64,000 bases of DNA from Paragemmobacter ruber. GTDB taxonomy: Bacteria > Pseudomonadota > Alphaproteobacteria > Rhodobacterales > Rhodobacteraceae. The notes under the pieces were generated by a model, which saw only the letters and a list, made by a program, of their open reading frames with translations, did not search any database and was not told the DNA's origin. Positions within the stretch are counted from its first letter, which is position 1. Each line of letters starts with the position of its first letter. The position numbers and the translations under genes were made by a program. The DNA lies in contig NZ_JAAATW010000001.1 of NCBI RefSeq assembly GCF_009908315.1, positions 1,054,001-1,118,000 of the forward strand, written 5' to 3'. Below are positions 28,012-36,475 of this stretch, in pieces.

Positions 28012-28139
28012 CCCGTACTCCCCTGCCACGGACGGCTGACCCGTCCATCGTCTTGATCGGAAGCTAGACCGCCTTGCCGCAAAGTCACAAGTTGCGTTTG
28101 CGTGAAAGGCCGCGCGCGGGGGGCCTTCGCAAAGCAAAA

Positions 28140-28165
28140 GGCCGTCTCCCCAACGGGAAACGGCC
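28140..28165 (-). terminator. Terminator of the cytochrome c gene
   Basis: GGCCGTCTCCC-caac-GGGAAACGGCC has a single G-T type pair in an 11-bp stem. On the minus strand TTTTGCTTTG follows. It lies between the cytochrome c stop and the yejA promoter. A T-run (CCTTTTTTC) on the plus side suggests it can work both ways. Confidence 0.7.
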
Positions 28166-28191
28166 CCTTTTTTCGGCATGACGCCCGTCGC

Positions 28192-28716
28192 TTACTGCAC
28201 GGTCGCCAGATAGGCGATGAGGTTTGCACGCTCTTCGACGTCAGGCAGACCCGCGAACGACATCTTGGTGCCCGGCATATAACCCTTGGGGTTCTCAAGG
28301 AAGCCGTTCAGGTTCTCGGGCGTCCACACTTCGCCCGTCAGAGCGGCCAGCGCGTCGGAATAGGCATAGCCCGCCGACGTGCCCTTGTTCTTGTCCACGA
28401 TCCCGTTCAGGTGCGGGCCCACGCCATCCGACCCGTCCAGCTTGTGGCAGGAGCGGCACTTGGCGAAGACCTTCTCGCCATCGGCGGGCACCGCAGCGGC
28501 GTAGACAGTGGCAAAGTCGGGCGCGGCCTCGGCATCGGCGCTGGCGGTTTCAGAGGCGCCCGTGTCGATCGAATAGGCCTGCGCGATCTCTTCGCCGCCA
28601 TGCGAGTCATGCCCGACGTGGTAGAGGCCTTCCCCCGCCCACGCTGCAAGAAGATAAACCAGCAGCGACCCGCAAACCGCACCCGTTGCCTTGGTCAGAG
28701 TCATCGTGTCGAACAT
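28192..28716 (-). CDS. cycM: Membrane-anchored cytochrome c (CycM/c552, cy type)
   Basis: A 174-residue cytochrome c. An uncleaved N-terminal helix ([21 protein letters not shown], residues 11-31) is followed by a flexible Ala/Glu linker of about 45 residues and a class I haem domain. The domain has the haem motif [19 protein letters not shown] and the distal methionine segment [11 protein letters not shown]. Such cytochromes carry electrons from bc1 to cbb3 or aa3 oxidase without release into the periplasm. The short linker is like Paracoccus CycM and R. sphaeroides cy. Functionally tied to the ccoNOQP oxidase 11 kb away. Divergent from pheA. Confidence 0.92.
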   Translation of the reverse strand: MFDTMTLTKATGAVCGSLLVYLLAAWAGEGLYHVGHDSHGGEEIAQAYSIDTGASETASADAEAAPDFATVYAAAVPADGEKVFAKCRSCHKLDGSDGVGPHLNGIVDKNKGTSAGYAYSDALAALTGEVWTPENLNGFLENPKGYMPGTKMSFAGLPDVEERANLIAYLATVQ

Positions 28717-28841
28717 GTCGCGCCTTCCTTTGGCCGTCCTTTGGCGGGGTATGTATCCGCTTCCCCCATCAGGTTTCAAGGTATACTAGCGCGACCAATC
28801 GCCCCTCTGCCGGGGTTTTTTGCTGACGGAGCCTGCCACAA

Positions 28842-29675
28842 ATGACGGGACGCATCGCCTTTCAGGGGGAACCCGGGGCCTATTCGCATCAGGCCTGCAT
28901 GCAGGCCCGCCCGGGGATGGAGGTCGTGCCCTGCCAGACCTTCGAGGATGTGGTGGAACTCACCCGCTCGGGCGAGGTGGAGTTGGGCATGCTGGCGGTG
29001 GAGAATTCCACCTATGGCCGGGTGGCCGATGTCCACAGCCTTTTGCCCAAGGCCGGGCTGCATATCGTGGACGAGGCGTTCGTCCGCGTGCATGTGAACC
29101 TGCTGGGCGTGCGCGGCGCACGGCTGGACCAGATCACCGAGGCGCATGGCCATGTCGTGATCATCCCGCAATGCGCGGCCTTCCTCAAGGCGCATGGCAT
29201 CAAGGGCCGTGTCAGCAGCGACAATGCCCGCGCCGCGCGCGAGGTGGCCGAGGCTGGCGATCCCGCCCGCGCCGCGCTGGCCAGCGAACTGGCGGCCGAG
29301 ATCTACGGTCTGGACGTGATCGCCCGGCATATCGAGGATCACGCCAACAACACCACCCGTTTCCTTGTGATGTCGCGCGACCTGAACCCCGCGCGGCGCG
29401 GTGCGGGCAAGATGATGACGACCTTCACCTTCCGCGTCCGCAACATCCCCGCCGCGCTGTACAAGGCGCTGGGGGGCTTTGCCACGAACGGCGTGAACAT
29501 GACCAAGCTGGAAAGCTACATGGTGGGCGGCAGCTTCACCGCGACCGAGTTCTATGCCGATATCGAAGGCCATCCCGACGATGCCAACGTCAAGCTGGCG
29601 CTGGACGAGCTGCAGTACTTCACCACTTCGTTCAACATCCTTGGCATCTACCCGGCCGACAGGGAGCGCGGCTGA
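28842..29675 (+). CDS. pheA: Prephenate dehydratase
   Basis: Cytoplasmic enzyme of 277 residues that converts prephenate to phenylpyruvate for phenylalanine synthesis. The dehydratase domain includes IAFQGEPGAYSHQAC, ENSTYGRVADV and the conserved TRF motif in HANNTTRFLVMSRD. The C-terminal ACT domain (TFRVRNIPAALYKALGGFA...NMTKLESYMVGG) carries the ESxP-like region for phenylalanine feedback control. There is no chorismate mutase domain, so mutase activity must be elsewhere. Adjacent to the cytochrome gene, as in other Rhodobacterales. Confidence 0.95.
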   Translation: MTGRIAFQGEPGAYSHQACMQARPGMEVVPCQTFEDVVELTRSGEVELGMLAVENSTYGRVADVHSLLPKAGLHIVDEAFVRVHVNLLGVRGARLDQITEAHGHVVIIPQCAAFLKAHGIKGRVSSDNARAAREVAEAGDPARAALASELAAEIYGLDVIARHIEDHANNTTRFLVMSRDLNPARRGAGKMMTTFTFRVRNIPAALYKALGGFATNGVNMTKLESYMVGGSFTATEFYADIEGHPDDANVKLALDELQYFTTSFNILGIYPADRERG

Positions 29676-29703
29676 GGGGGAGCGCGGCTGATAGGGAAGG
29701 CGG

Positions 29704-30177
29704 CTACAGCGTCGGCTGGCCGATGAAACGCTGCTCGATATCACGGGCGACAGCCTGCAACCGGGCGTCATACTTGCGCTGCACCCGGCCCTTGGCCAGA
29801 CGCATCGACTGAATGAACAGCCGCGCGGCCAGCGTGCGCGGCTTCATGTCCACCTGCATGAGCATCCGGGTCCGCTTGGCGGCGAGTTCGACCAGTTCGA
29901 TGTTCATCACACCCTCGACCGACGGGCCGTCAAAGGCGAGGGAAAGGTTCAGGTTGGGTTGCAGCTTTGTCAGCCGCACCTGCAATTGCCGCTCGCGCCC
30001 GCGCCACGCGAAACGGGCCTGCCATGTCATGCCGGGGCCGGCCGCGCGCAGCTTGTCGGTGCGATGCACGTCCGCGCCGCGCCGCATGGCCGAACGCTCC
30101 CACGCCTCGAAATCCGAGAGCGCCGCGAAGACAAAGGCGATGGGCGCCCCGATATCCGTCCTGCCGCTAAGCTTCAT
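29704..30177 (-). CDS. SRPBCC-family protein
   Basis: A 157-residue protein with the START/SRPBCC layout. It begins with the strand MKLSGRTDIGAPIAFVFAALSDFEAWER, continues with a beta sheet (QARFAWRGRERQLQVRLTKLQPN) and ends with a long C-terminal helix (AARLFIQSMRLAKGRVQRKYDARLQAVARDIE). No catalytic motif is evident, and hydrophobic ligand binding is the family trend. It is convergent with pheA, 28 bases apart. No Shine-Dalgarno is clear before the ATG. Confidence 0.75.
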   Translation of the reverse strand: MKLSGRTDIGAPIAFVFAALSDFEAWERSAMRRGADVHRTDKLRAAGPGMTWQARFAWRGRERQLQVRLTKLQPNLNLSLAFDGPSVEGVMNIELVELAAKRTRMLMQVDMKPRTLAARLFIQSMRLAKGRVQRKYDARLQAVARDIEQRFIGQPTL

Positions 30178-30258
30178 TCCAGCCCTGACCTGCCAATGGC
30201 AACCACTTTACCCACCTCACTTTTCAACCGTGGACCGCCTTATCCGGCCAAGGTGGGC

Positions 30259-31203
30259 CTAATCAAGCCTGTCGGCAAGCCAGTTCGCAATCAGGAAATG
30301 CGCAATCGCACCGCGACGGGCCGGTTTGAGGCGCGGATGCTGCCCTGCCATCACGGCGACCATCTCTTCCCGGCTGACCCAGAGCGCATCCTGCAACTCG
30401 TCAGGATCAAGGGTGATCTCCTCGCTCAACGCTTCGCCCGCGCAGCCGAGCATGAGGCTGGCCGGAAAGGGCCAGGGCTGGCTGGCCAGATAACGCACCG
30501 CCCCCACGCGGATGCCCGCCTCTTCCAGCACCTCGCGCCGGACGGCGGCTTCGACCGTCTCGCCGGGTTCGACGAAACCGGCCAGAAGCGAATACATCCC
30601 TTCGGGCCAGTTTCCGTTGCGCCCGACCAGCACGCTGTTGCCGCGCGTGATCAGCATGATGACCACCGGATCGGTGCGCGGGAAATGTGATGCGCCACAG
30701 GCCGGGCAGACCCGCTGCCATCCCCCCTGCGCCATATCCGTGGCCGCGCCGCAAGCAGCGCAGAAGCCGTGGCTGCGGTGCCAGTGCAGCAGGGCCTTGG
30801 CGGTGGCGGCAAGTTCGGCATCAAGCGGCGTCAGCGCCGCCATCACCGCCCGCAACTCGCGATAGGCGTAAGGGTCCGGCAGCGCCGGATGGCGCTGTTC
30901 GGAAGTGTCGAGAAACCCTTGCTCCACCCCTGCCGCCCCTGCCTCGGGCGACCAGGTCGAGGTGTCGCTGGCAAAAAGCGCCTGCCCCTCGACCCGCCCC
31001 AGAAAGACCGGCTCGGACGCAGCCGCCAGCACCGGGCTGTCTGGCGGGACCCAACCCAGCGCCTCGGGCCCCGCGCAAAGCGGCTTGCCGCGCCACAAGG
31101 GCAGGACACGCGCCCCGGGCAACAGCGCCGCGGCATCGCCGCGCAGGGCGGCCGCGCGATCATAGCCCGCGCCTCCAAAGGTCACCGTCTCTGCGATCCG
31201 CAT
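30259..31203 (-). CDS. nudC: NAD(+)/NADH pyrophosphatase
   Basis: Nudix hydrolase of 314 residues that cleaves NADH (and deNADs RNA caps in E. coli) to NMNH and AMP. The zinc ribbon is CAACGAATDMAQGG...CPACG near residue 170. The Nudix box reads GFVEPGETVEAAVRREVLEEAGI, and the NudC signature SQPWPFPASLM follows. The start MRIAETVTFGG has GGAGG 5 bases upstream. A longer frame of 56 codons upstream lacks homology. Confidence 0.93.
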   Translation of the reverse strand: MRIAETVTFGGAGYDRAAALRGDAAALLPGARVLPLWRGKPLCAGPEALGWVPPDSPVLAAASEPVFLGRVEGQALFASDTSTWSPEAGAAGVEQGFLDTSEQRHPALPDPYAYRELRAVMAALTPLDAELAATAKALLHWHRSHGFCAACGAATDMAQGGWQRVCPACGASHFPRTDPVVIMLITRGNSVLVGRNGNWPEGMYSLLAGFVEPGETVEAAVRREVLEEAGIRVGAVRYLASQPWPFPASLMLGCAGEALSEEITLDPDELQDALWVSREEMVAVMAGQHPRLKPARRGAIAHFLIANWLADRLD

Positions 31204-31445
31204 CCGATCCTCCGCACCGCCCGGGCCATCAGCGCCGACAGGCGCCCTCATGCCATGCCCGCCGCAGCAAGGCAAACCCACAGGCCCGGCGCGGCTAAAC
31301 CGACATAGAAACAAAGCGGGTGGGGCGACCGACTGACCCAGCGTAAACTTCGCTTGCGCATATTCACGCAAGGGTTGTAAACTAAACCTTACAGGGTGCG
31401 GACACCAACCCGCGGCCCTGCTTTACGATTTTGGGGAGTGCGCCC

Positions 31446-33260
31446 ATGCCCACGCTTGTGGCCATGCTCAGATTGCTTGCGACGTCGGATCTGCACGCGC
31501 ATGCCTTTGGCTGGGATTACCACGGCGACAAGCCGCAATCGGGCCTGGGCCTTTCCGATCTGGCGCATCTGATTGATACCGCGCGGGCGGAATGTCCCAA
31601 TACCTTGCTCGTGGACAATGGCGATTTCCTGCAGGGCAGCCCGCTGGGCGACTGGGCCGCAGAACAAGGCAGCGACCGGACCCATCCGATGATCTCGGCC
31701 ATGAACGTGCTGGGCTATGATGCGGCAACGCTGGGCAACCATGAATTCAGCCATGGCCTGCCGCTTCTGCGCCGGGCGATCAGGGATGCGGATTTTCCCT
31801 TCGTTTCGGCCAATCTGCGCCCCCTCGACAACGGGCCTTTCGCGGAACGGTCGATCCTGATCGACCGCGTCCTGTCGGATGGCCAAGGCAAGAGCCGCCC
31901 GATCCGCATCGGGATCACCGGCGTCGCGCCGCCGCAAACGGTGGTCTGGGAGGCGAATAGGATCGACGGGCAGGTCGCCGCCTGCGATGCCGTGCCCGCC
32001 GCGACACATGCCGTCAACGCGCTGCGCGATGCCGGGGCAGATGTGGTGATCCTGCTTGCCCATACCGGGCTGGGCGAGGTGACCCACCACCCCGGAATGG
32101 AGAACGTGGCCCAGCCGCTTGCACGCCTGTCGGGGGCGGATGCCATGGTGATGGGCCACACCCACCTGATCTTTCCCGCGCCAGAGGATGGATCGGGGCC
32201 GACCGGTGAAGATCATCTCGGCGGAACCCCGGCCGTGATGCCGGGCTTCTTCGGATCGCATCTGGGGCTTATCGACCTGACGATGCGGCACGATGGCAGC
32301 CAGTGGTCGCTGTCGGGCGGCAGTGCGACCCTTCTGCCCACGGCGCCCGCCGCGCGCCCCCATCATGGCCTGCAACGCGCCTGCGGCGCCGCGCATGAAG
32401 CCACGCGAAACTGGCTGAGCCGCCAGATCGGGCATAGCGATATCGGCCTGCAAAGCTATTTCGCGCAGATCGCCCCCTGTCACACCATGCGCCTCGTCGC
32501 AGCGGCGCAGGCCTGGCATGTGCGCCAGCGGCTGGCGGAAACCCCCTTGGGCGACCTGCCGATCCTGTCATCGACGGCCCCGTTCCGCGCGGGGGGCCGG
32601 GGCGGGCCGGACAACTTTACCGATATCCCCCCCGGACCGTTGGAGTTGCGGCACGCGACGGACATCTATCCCTTTCCGAACACCGTGGTCGCGCTGCGGG
32701 TGACGGGCGCCGAACTGGAAGGCTGGCTGGAGCGCGCGGTGATCCAGTTCGCAACGATCGACCCGGACCAGACCGATCAGCCGCTTGTCCGCCCGGACAG
32801 CCCAAGCTTCGACCTCGATCTGATTGCCGGGTTGACCTTCGCCATCGACGTGACCGAACCGCCGCGTTTCGATGCGCGCGGGGTCTGTGTCAATGCGCAG
32901 GCGCATCGGATCCGCGATCTCACCCGCAACGGGCGGCCGATCGCGCCGGATGAGGTGTTTATCCTTGCCACCAACAGCTATCGCGCGGCGGGCAGCGGTG
33001 GCTTTCCCGGCTGCTGGGCAGAGCGCATCGTGCTGGACGACAAGACCGCCACCCGCGCGGCGCTGGTGGACTATCTTGCTGGGGCCAACAAGCAGGACAC
33101 GATGGCCGAATATGACTGGACGTTCCGCCCTGTGGGAACGCGCGTGACCTTTGACACCTCGCCCCGCGCGGCGGCGCATCTGCGGCACATCGCCCGCCTG
33201 AACCCCGAACCCGCCGCGGGGGCAGGACCGGGATACCTTCGCTTTCACCTGCATCTGTAA
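31446..33260 (+). CDS. CpdB/5'-nucleotidase-like phosphoesterase without signal peptide
   Basis: A 604-residue two-domain protein. The N-terminal metallophosphoesterase has the dimetal motifs SDLHAH, DNGDF, GNHEFSHG, AHTGLGE and GHTHLIFP. The C-terminal 5'-nucleotidase domain contains NFTDIPPGPLELRHATDIYPFPN and LATNSYRAAGSGGFPG. The layout matches 2',3'-cyclic-nucleotide 2'-phosphodiesterase/3'-nucleotidase. Periplasmic CpdB is normally exported, yet here the metal motif begins 8 residues after MPTLVAMLRL with no signal peptide, so it looks cytoplasmic. The start is set by GGGGAG 7 bases upstream. Followed by a HAD phosphatase gene. Confidence 0.85.
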   Translation: MPTLVAMLRLLATSDLHAHAFGWDYHGDKPQSGLGLSDLAHLIDTARAECPNTLLVDNGDFLQGSPLGDWAAEQGSDRTHPMISAMNVLGYDAATLGNHEFSHGLPLLRRAIRDADFPFVSANLRPLDNGPFAERSILIDRVLSDGQGKSRPIRIGITGVAPPQTVVWEANRIDGQVAACDAVPAATHAVNALRDAGADVVILLAHTGLGEVTHHPGMENVAQPLARLSGADAMVMGHTHLIFPAPEDGSGPTGEDHLGGTPAVMPGFFGSHLGLIDLTMRHDGSQWSLSGGSATLLPTAPAARPHHGLQRACGAAHEATRNWLSRQIGHSDIGLQSYFAQIAPCHTMRLVAAAQAWHVRQRLAETPLGDLPILSSTAPFRAGGRGGPDNFTDIPPGPLELRHATDIYPFPNTVVALRVTGAELEGWLERAVIQFATIDPDQTDQPLVRPDSPSFDLDLIAGLTFAIDVTEPPRFDARGVCVNAQAHRIRDLTRNGRPIAPDEVFILATNSYRAAGSGGFPGCWAERIVLDDKTATRAALVDYLAGANKQDTMAEYDWTFRPVGTRVTFDTSPRAAAHLRHIARLNPEPAAGAGPGYLRFHLHL

Positions 33261-33296
33261 TGGGATAAGCAGGCCGCGACCGGAACGGAGCGTCCC

Positions 33297-33923
33297 ATGT
33301 TCGATGCCATCTTCTTCGACCTCGACGGCACCCTTGTCGATACGGAAAGCCTTGCCCTGACATCAGGGCTGAAGGCTTTTGCCGATCTGGGCCATCCCGT
33401 GGATCTGGCCTTCATGCACGGGCTGGTGGGCAAATCGCAGCCACAGACGGCGGCGATCATCGTCGGGGCCTTTCCGACGCTGGACCTCGGCCAGTTCCAC
33501 AGCGCCTGGAATACCGGGTTCGAGGCGCTGATGCAGAACGGGGTGCCGCTCAAGCCGGGCGCGGCAGAGCTGCTGGAGATGCTTGAACATCCGCTTGGCC
33601 TTGTGACGTCGAGCGGGCGCGCCGGCGCGCATCACAAGCTGGGTCTGGCGGGCCTTGCGCATCATTTCCGGACCGTGGTCACCTTCGATGACGTGGCGGC
33701 GCCGAAACCCGCGCCGGAACCCTATCTGGTGGCGGCCGAACGGCTGGGCGTGGACGCCGCGCGCTGCCTCGTGTTCGAAGACAGCGACATCGGCGCGGAA
33801 GCCGCGCATCGGGCCGGGTGCACCGTGGTGCAGGTGCCGGATGTGGCGCCGACCGACGGGCGTTTCGCACGGCACCTGGCGGCTGATCTGCTGGCCGGGG
33901 CGCGGGCCGCCGGGATCATCTGA
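33297..33923 (+). CDS. HAD hydrolase, beta-phosphoglucomutase-like
   Basis: A 208-residue HAD phosphatase with a helical cap. Motif I is FFDLDGTLVDTE, motif II LVTSSGRAG, motif III in KPAPEPYLVAAERLG and motif IV VFEDSDIGAEAA. The set is complete, so it should be active on a small phosphorylated metabolite. GGAG lies 9 bases before the ATG. It follows the nucleotidase gene by 36 bases and may be co-transcribed. It ends 74 bases before the SRP RNA. Confidence 0.88.
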   Translation: MFDAIFFDLDGTLVDTESLALTSGLKAFADLGHPVDLAFMHGLVGKSQPQTAAIIVGAFPTLDLGQFHSAWNTGFEALMQNGVPLKPGAAELLEMLEHPLGLVTSSGRAGAHHKLGLAGLAHHFRTVVTFDDVAAPKPAPEPYLVAAERLGVDAARCLVFEDSDIGAEAAHRAGCTVVQVPDVAPTDGRFARHLAADLLAGARAAGII

Positions 33924-33997
33924 CGCCGGCCCCGCATCCCCCGGTCGCGCGGCCCGTGGCGCCGCTTGCGAATCCGGGATCATGCGCCTATGTAGGC

Positions 33998-34096
33998 GGC
34001 GAGAGGTTGGCGCGGGCAGGCGCCTCGCCAACCCGGTCAGGACCGGAAGGTAGCAGCCGTAACGAGCCCCGCTTGGGTCGTTGTCCAGCCTCTCAC
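33998..34096 (+). ncRNA. ffs: Signal recognition particle RNA, small bacterial (4.5S) type
   Basis: The apical domain GGTCAGGACCGGAAGGTAGC followed by AGCCGTAACGAGC is the near-invariant SRP RNA hairpin with its GGAA loop and asymmetric internal loop. The outer helix pairs GAGAGGTTGG with CCAGCCTCTC. The product is about 99 nt, as in other alphaproteobacteria. It binds Ffh for co-translational membrane targeting. The ends are approximate: a pyrimidine-rich CCTTTCCCCTTC follows. In many bacteria this gene sits next to dnaX, but here dnaX is 10.5 kb away. Confidence 0.95.
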
Positions 34097-34539
34097 CCTT
34101 TCCCCTTCATGCCGTTGAGATCTGGGGAACCCCTTGCAGGCAAGGCGTTTGGCCGGGGGTTTGGCAGGCGCTTGCGCGACATTCGCTGCGGTAACACGGG
34201 GTTTCGGACAGCACGCAGAACGCGCCCTTGGTTCGCGAAAGATGGCGTGTGCGGATCGTCGCGCCAGAAGACCTGCGCCACATCCTCGGACGCGACATCA
34301 TCATCGAGATCGGCCGTCCCGATCACATCCGCGCCTTGACATGTCTGGATCCCCCGATCGGGGGGAGATCGGCAGCAGTCCAAGTCACCCCGAAACCCTT
34401 CATCAGGCTGGAGAGGAGCCCAGAGTCTACGCCAGGGCCATGAAGCCGTGCTTCACAAACTGTAAACAGAACATAACGGACTTTGCAGCCTGTCCCGGTT
34501 TAACTGCCCATAAGCGGTTCGCCGCGCAGGGAGGAGTCT
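34097..34539. other. Unassigned 443-base gap
   Basis: No gene is recognised between the SRP RNA and the transketolase pair. Short open frames on both strands (96 codons minus, 71 codons plus) have no ribosome site and no family I know. The sequence contains the palindrome CCCCCGATCGGGGG at 34351-34364. The last 90 bases are AT-richer (AACTGTAAACAGAACATAACGG) and probably hold the operon promoter before GGAGG at the transketolase start. Confidence 0.6.
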
Positions 34540-35394
34540 ATGACAGATCATGGCCGCATTGCTGCGGCGTCCAACGTTTCGTTGGCGCTGCGTGCATGGA
34601 ACATTCGCCGAAAATCGCTGCTCATGGGCGAGGTTCAGGGGCAGGGCTATATCGGCCAGGCGCTGGGTGTGGCCGACGTTCTGGCCGCCTCCTATTTCCA
34701 CGCCCTGAGGTATGATCCGAAGGATCCGGAATGGGAAGGGCGCGACCGGTTCCTCCTGTCGATCGGTCACTACGCCATCGCCCTTTATGCCGTCCTGATG
34801 GAAGCGGGGATCCTGCCTGAGGACGAGTTGGAAACCTATGGCATGGATGACAGCCGGATGCCCATGTCTGGCATGGCCTCTTACACGCCGGGGATGGAGA
34901 TCACAGGCGGGTCGCTGGGCCAAGGCCTCGGCATTGCGGTCGGCATGGCGATGGGGTTGAAGCGCAAGGGCAATCCGGCCTTCGTCTACAATCTGATGTC
35001 GGATGGGGAGCTGGGCGAAGGGTCCACTTGGGAAGCCGTCATGTCCGCGGTCCAGCACCGGCTGGACAATCTGATCTGCCTTGTCGATTTCAACGACCAG
35101 CAGGCCGATGGCAAGACAACAGCCGCGCTGGCCACCGGCGATGAACGAGCGAAATGGGAAACCTTCGGCTGGCACGCCCAACGGGTGGACGGCAACGATC
35201 TTGATGCCGTGGTCGCCGCCTTCGATGCCGCCCGCGCCGTGACCGAGGCAAAACCGCGCGTGATCATCTTCGACACGACCATGTGCAAGGGCGTTCCCTT
35301 TCTGGAAACGCGCGAGATCACCCATTTCGTCCGCGTGGAGGCGGATGAATGGTCCAAGGCGCTGGCCGTTCTGGAAGAAGGAAAACCGGCATGA
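34540..35394 (+). CDS. Transketolase, N-terminal (TPP-binding) subunit
   Basis: A 284-residue protein equal to the thiamine-diphosphate-binding half of transketolase. Landmarks are GQGYIGQALGVADVLAASYF, DRFLLSIGHYAIALYAVL, GSLGQGLGIAVGMAMG and the TPP/metal motif SDGELGEGSTWEA, ending DFNDQQADGKTT. The usual GDGE motif reads SDGE. Split transketolases in catabolic operons act on sugar phosphates (for example apulose-4-phosphate or sulfofructose types), so it is probably pathway-specific rather than the pentose-phosphate enzyme. Its stop overlaps the next ATG (ATGA). Confidence 0.9.
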   Translation: MTDHGRIAAASNVSLALRAWNIRRKSLLMGEVQGQGYIGQALGVADVLAASYFHALRYDPKDPEWEGRDRFLLSIGHYAIALYAVLMEAGILPEDELETYGMDDSRMPMSGMASYTPGMEITGGSLGQGLGIAVGMAMGLKRKGNPAFVYNLMSDGELGEGSTWEAVMSAVQHRLDNLICLVDFNDQQADGKTTAALATGDERAKWETFGWHAQRVDGNDLDAVVAAFDAARAVTEAKPRVIIFDTTMCKGVPFLETREITHFVRVEADEWSKALAVLEEGKPA

Positions 35395-36422
35395 CCCTCG
35401 CCTCAATGGTCCGCAAATACGAACCTCGGCGCGTCCCCGAGGTGAAGGTCGCCACCACAGCGATGATCGCAAGCCTTGCCGCGGAAGGCTATGACACGGT
35501 GACCGCCCCCTTCGGCGCGGCACTGGTCGATCTGGCGAAACAGGATGATAGGATCGTCGGGCTTTCGGCGGATCTGGCGAAATACACCGACCTGCACATC
35601 TTCGCCCAGGCCATGCCCGACCGCTTTTATCAGATGGGTATGGCCGAACAGGTGCTGATGTCGGCAGCGGCCGGACTGGCGCGCGAAGGCTTCATCCCCT
35701 TTGCCACCACCTATGCGGTCTTTGCCAGCCGCCGCGCCTATGACTTCATCGCTATGGCGATCGCCGAAGAGAACCTTCCGGTCAAGATCGTCTGCGCCCT
35801 GCCCGGCCTGACCACCGGATACGGGCCGAGCCATCAGGCAACCGAGGATCTGGCGATCTTCCGCGGCCTGCCGAACATGACGCTGATCGACCCCTGCGAT
35901 GCGACGGATGTCGCGCAGATGGTGCCTGCAATGGTGGCGCATCCCGGGCCGGTCTATGCGCGCCTGCTGCGTGGCAAGGTGCCTTCGGTCCTGAACCGCT
36001 ACAAGCCGGACTACCAGTTCCAGCTGGGCCGCGCGCAGACGATCCGCGCGGGGCGGGATGTCCTTGTCATCTCGACCGGCATCATGACGATGCGGGCTCT
36101 GGATGCGGCCGAGGTCCTTGCCAAGGACGGTGTCGATGTGGCGGTCCTGCACGTCCCGACGATCAAGCCGCTGGATCGCGAGACGATCATGGCCGAGGTT
36201 GCGCGCGGGGGCCGACTGGTCGTGACCGCCGAGAACCACAGCGTTGTCGGCGGACTGGGCGAGGCGGTGGCCGGCACCCTGCTGCAGAACCGGCTTGCGC
36301 CGCGCTTTGGCATGATCGGCCTGCCCGACGCCTTTCTCGAGGCCGGCGCCCTGCCGACGCTGCACGAAATGTACGGCCTGTCGGTCAGCAAGGTTGCCGA
36401 AAAGATCAAGGGCTGGCTCTGA
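35391..36422 (+). CDS. Transketolase, C-terminal subunit
   Basis: A 343-residue partner carrying the pyrimidine-binding and C-terminal domains. The central glutamate motif is MGMAEQVLMSAAAGLAREG. The region PFATTYAVFASRRAYDF and the substrate-site GLTTGYGPSHQATEDLAI (conserved His) follow, then the C-terminal fold from VISTGIMTMRALDAAE. The start is the ATG overlapping the first subunit's stop. A 14-codon longer frame is rejected. The two subunits should form an alpha2beta2 enzyme in the cytoplasm. An SDR gene follows 53 bases later. Confidence 0.9.
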   Translation: MTLASMVRKYEPRRVPEVKVATTAMIASLAAEGYDTVTAPFGAALVDLAKQDDRIVGLSADLAKYTDLHIFAQAMPDRFYQMGMAEQVLMSAAAGLAREGFIPFATTYAVFASRRAYDFIAMAIAEENLPVKIVCALPGLTTGYGPSHQATEDLAIFRGLPNMTLIDPCDATDVAQMVPAMVAHPGPVYARLLRGKVPSVLNRYKPDYQFQLGRAQTIRAGRDVLVISTGIMTMRALDAAEVLAKDGVDVAVLHVPTIKPLDRETIMAEVARGGRLVVTAENHSVVGGLGEAVAGTLLQNRLAPRFGMIGLPDAFLEAGALPTLHEMYGLSVSKVAEKIKGWL

Positions 36423-36475
36423 GGCCCGCCACAAGCCCCGCAAGGGCAAATCAAGAACGAGGGAGGAAAGGGTCC

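Noticed and set aside
34093-34383. A 96-codon minus-strand frame beside the SRP RNA, with a fairly normal composition
   Set aside because: Its end overlaps the SRP RNA, there is no ribosome site, and I recognise no family. It may be a gene relic, but the support is too weak.
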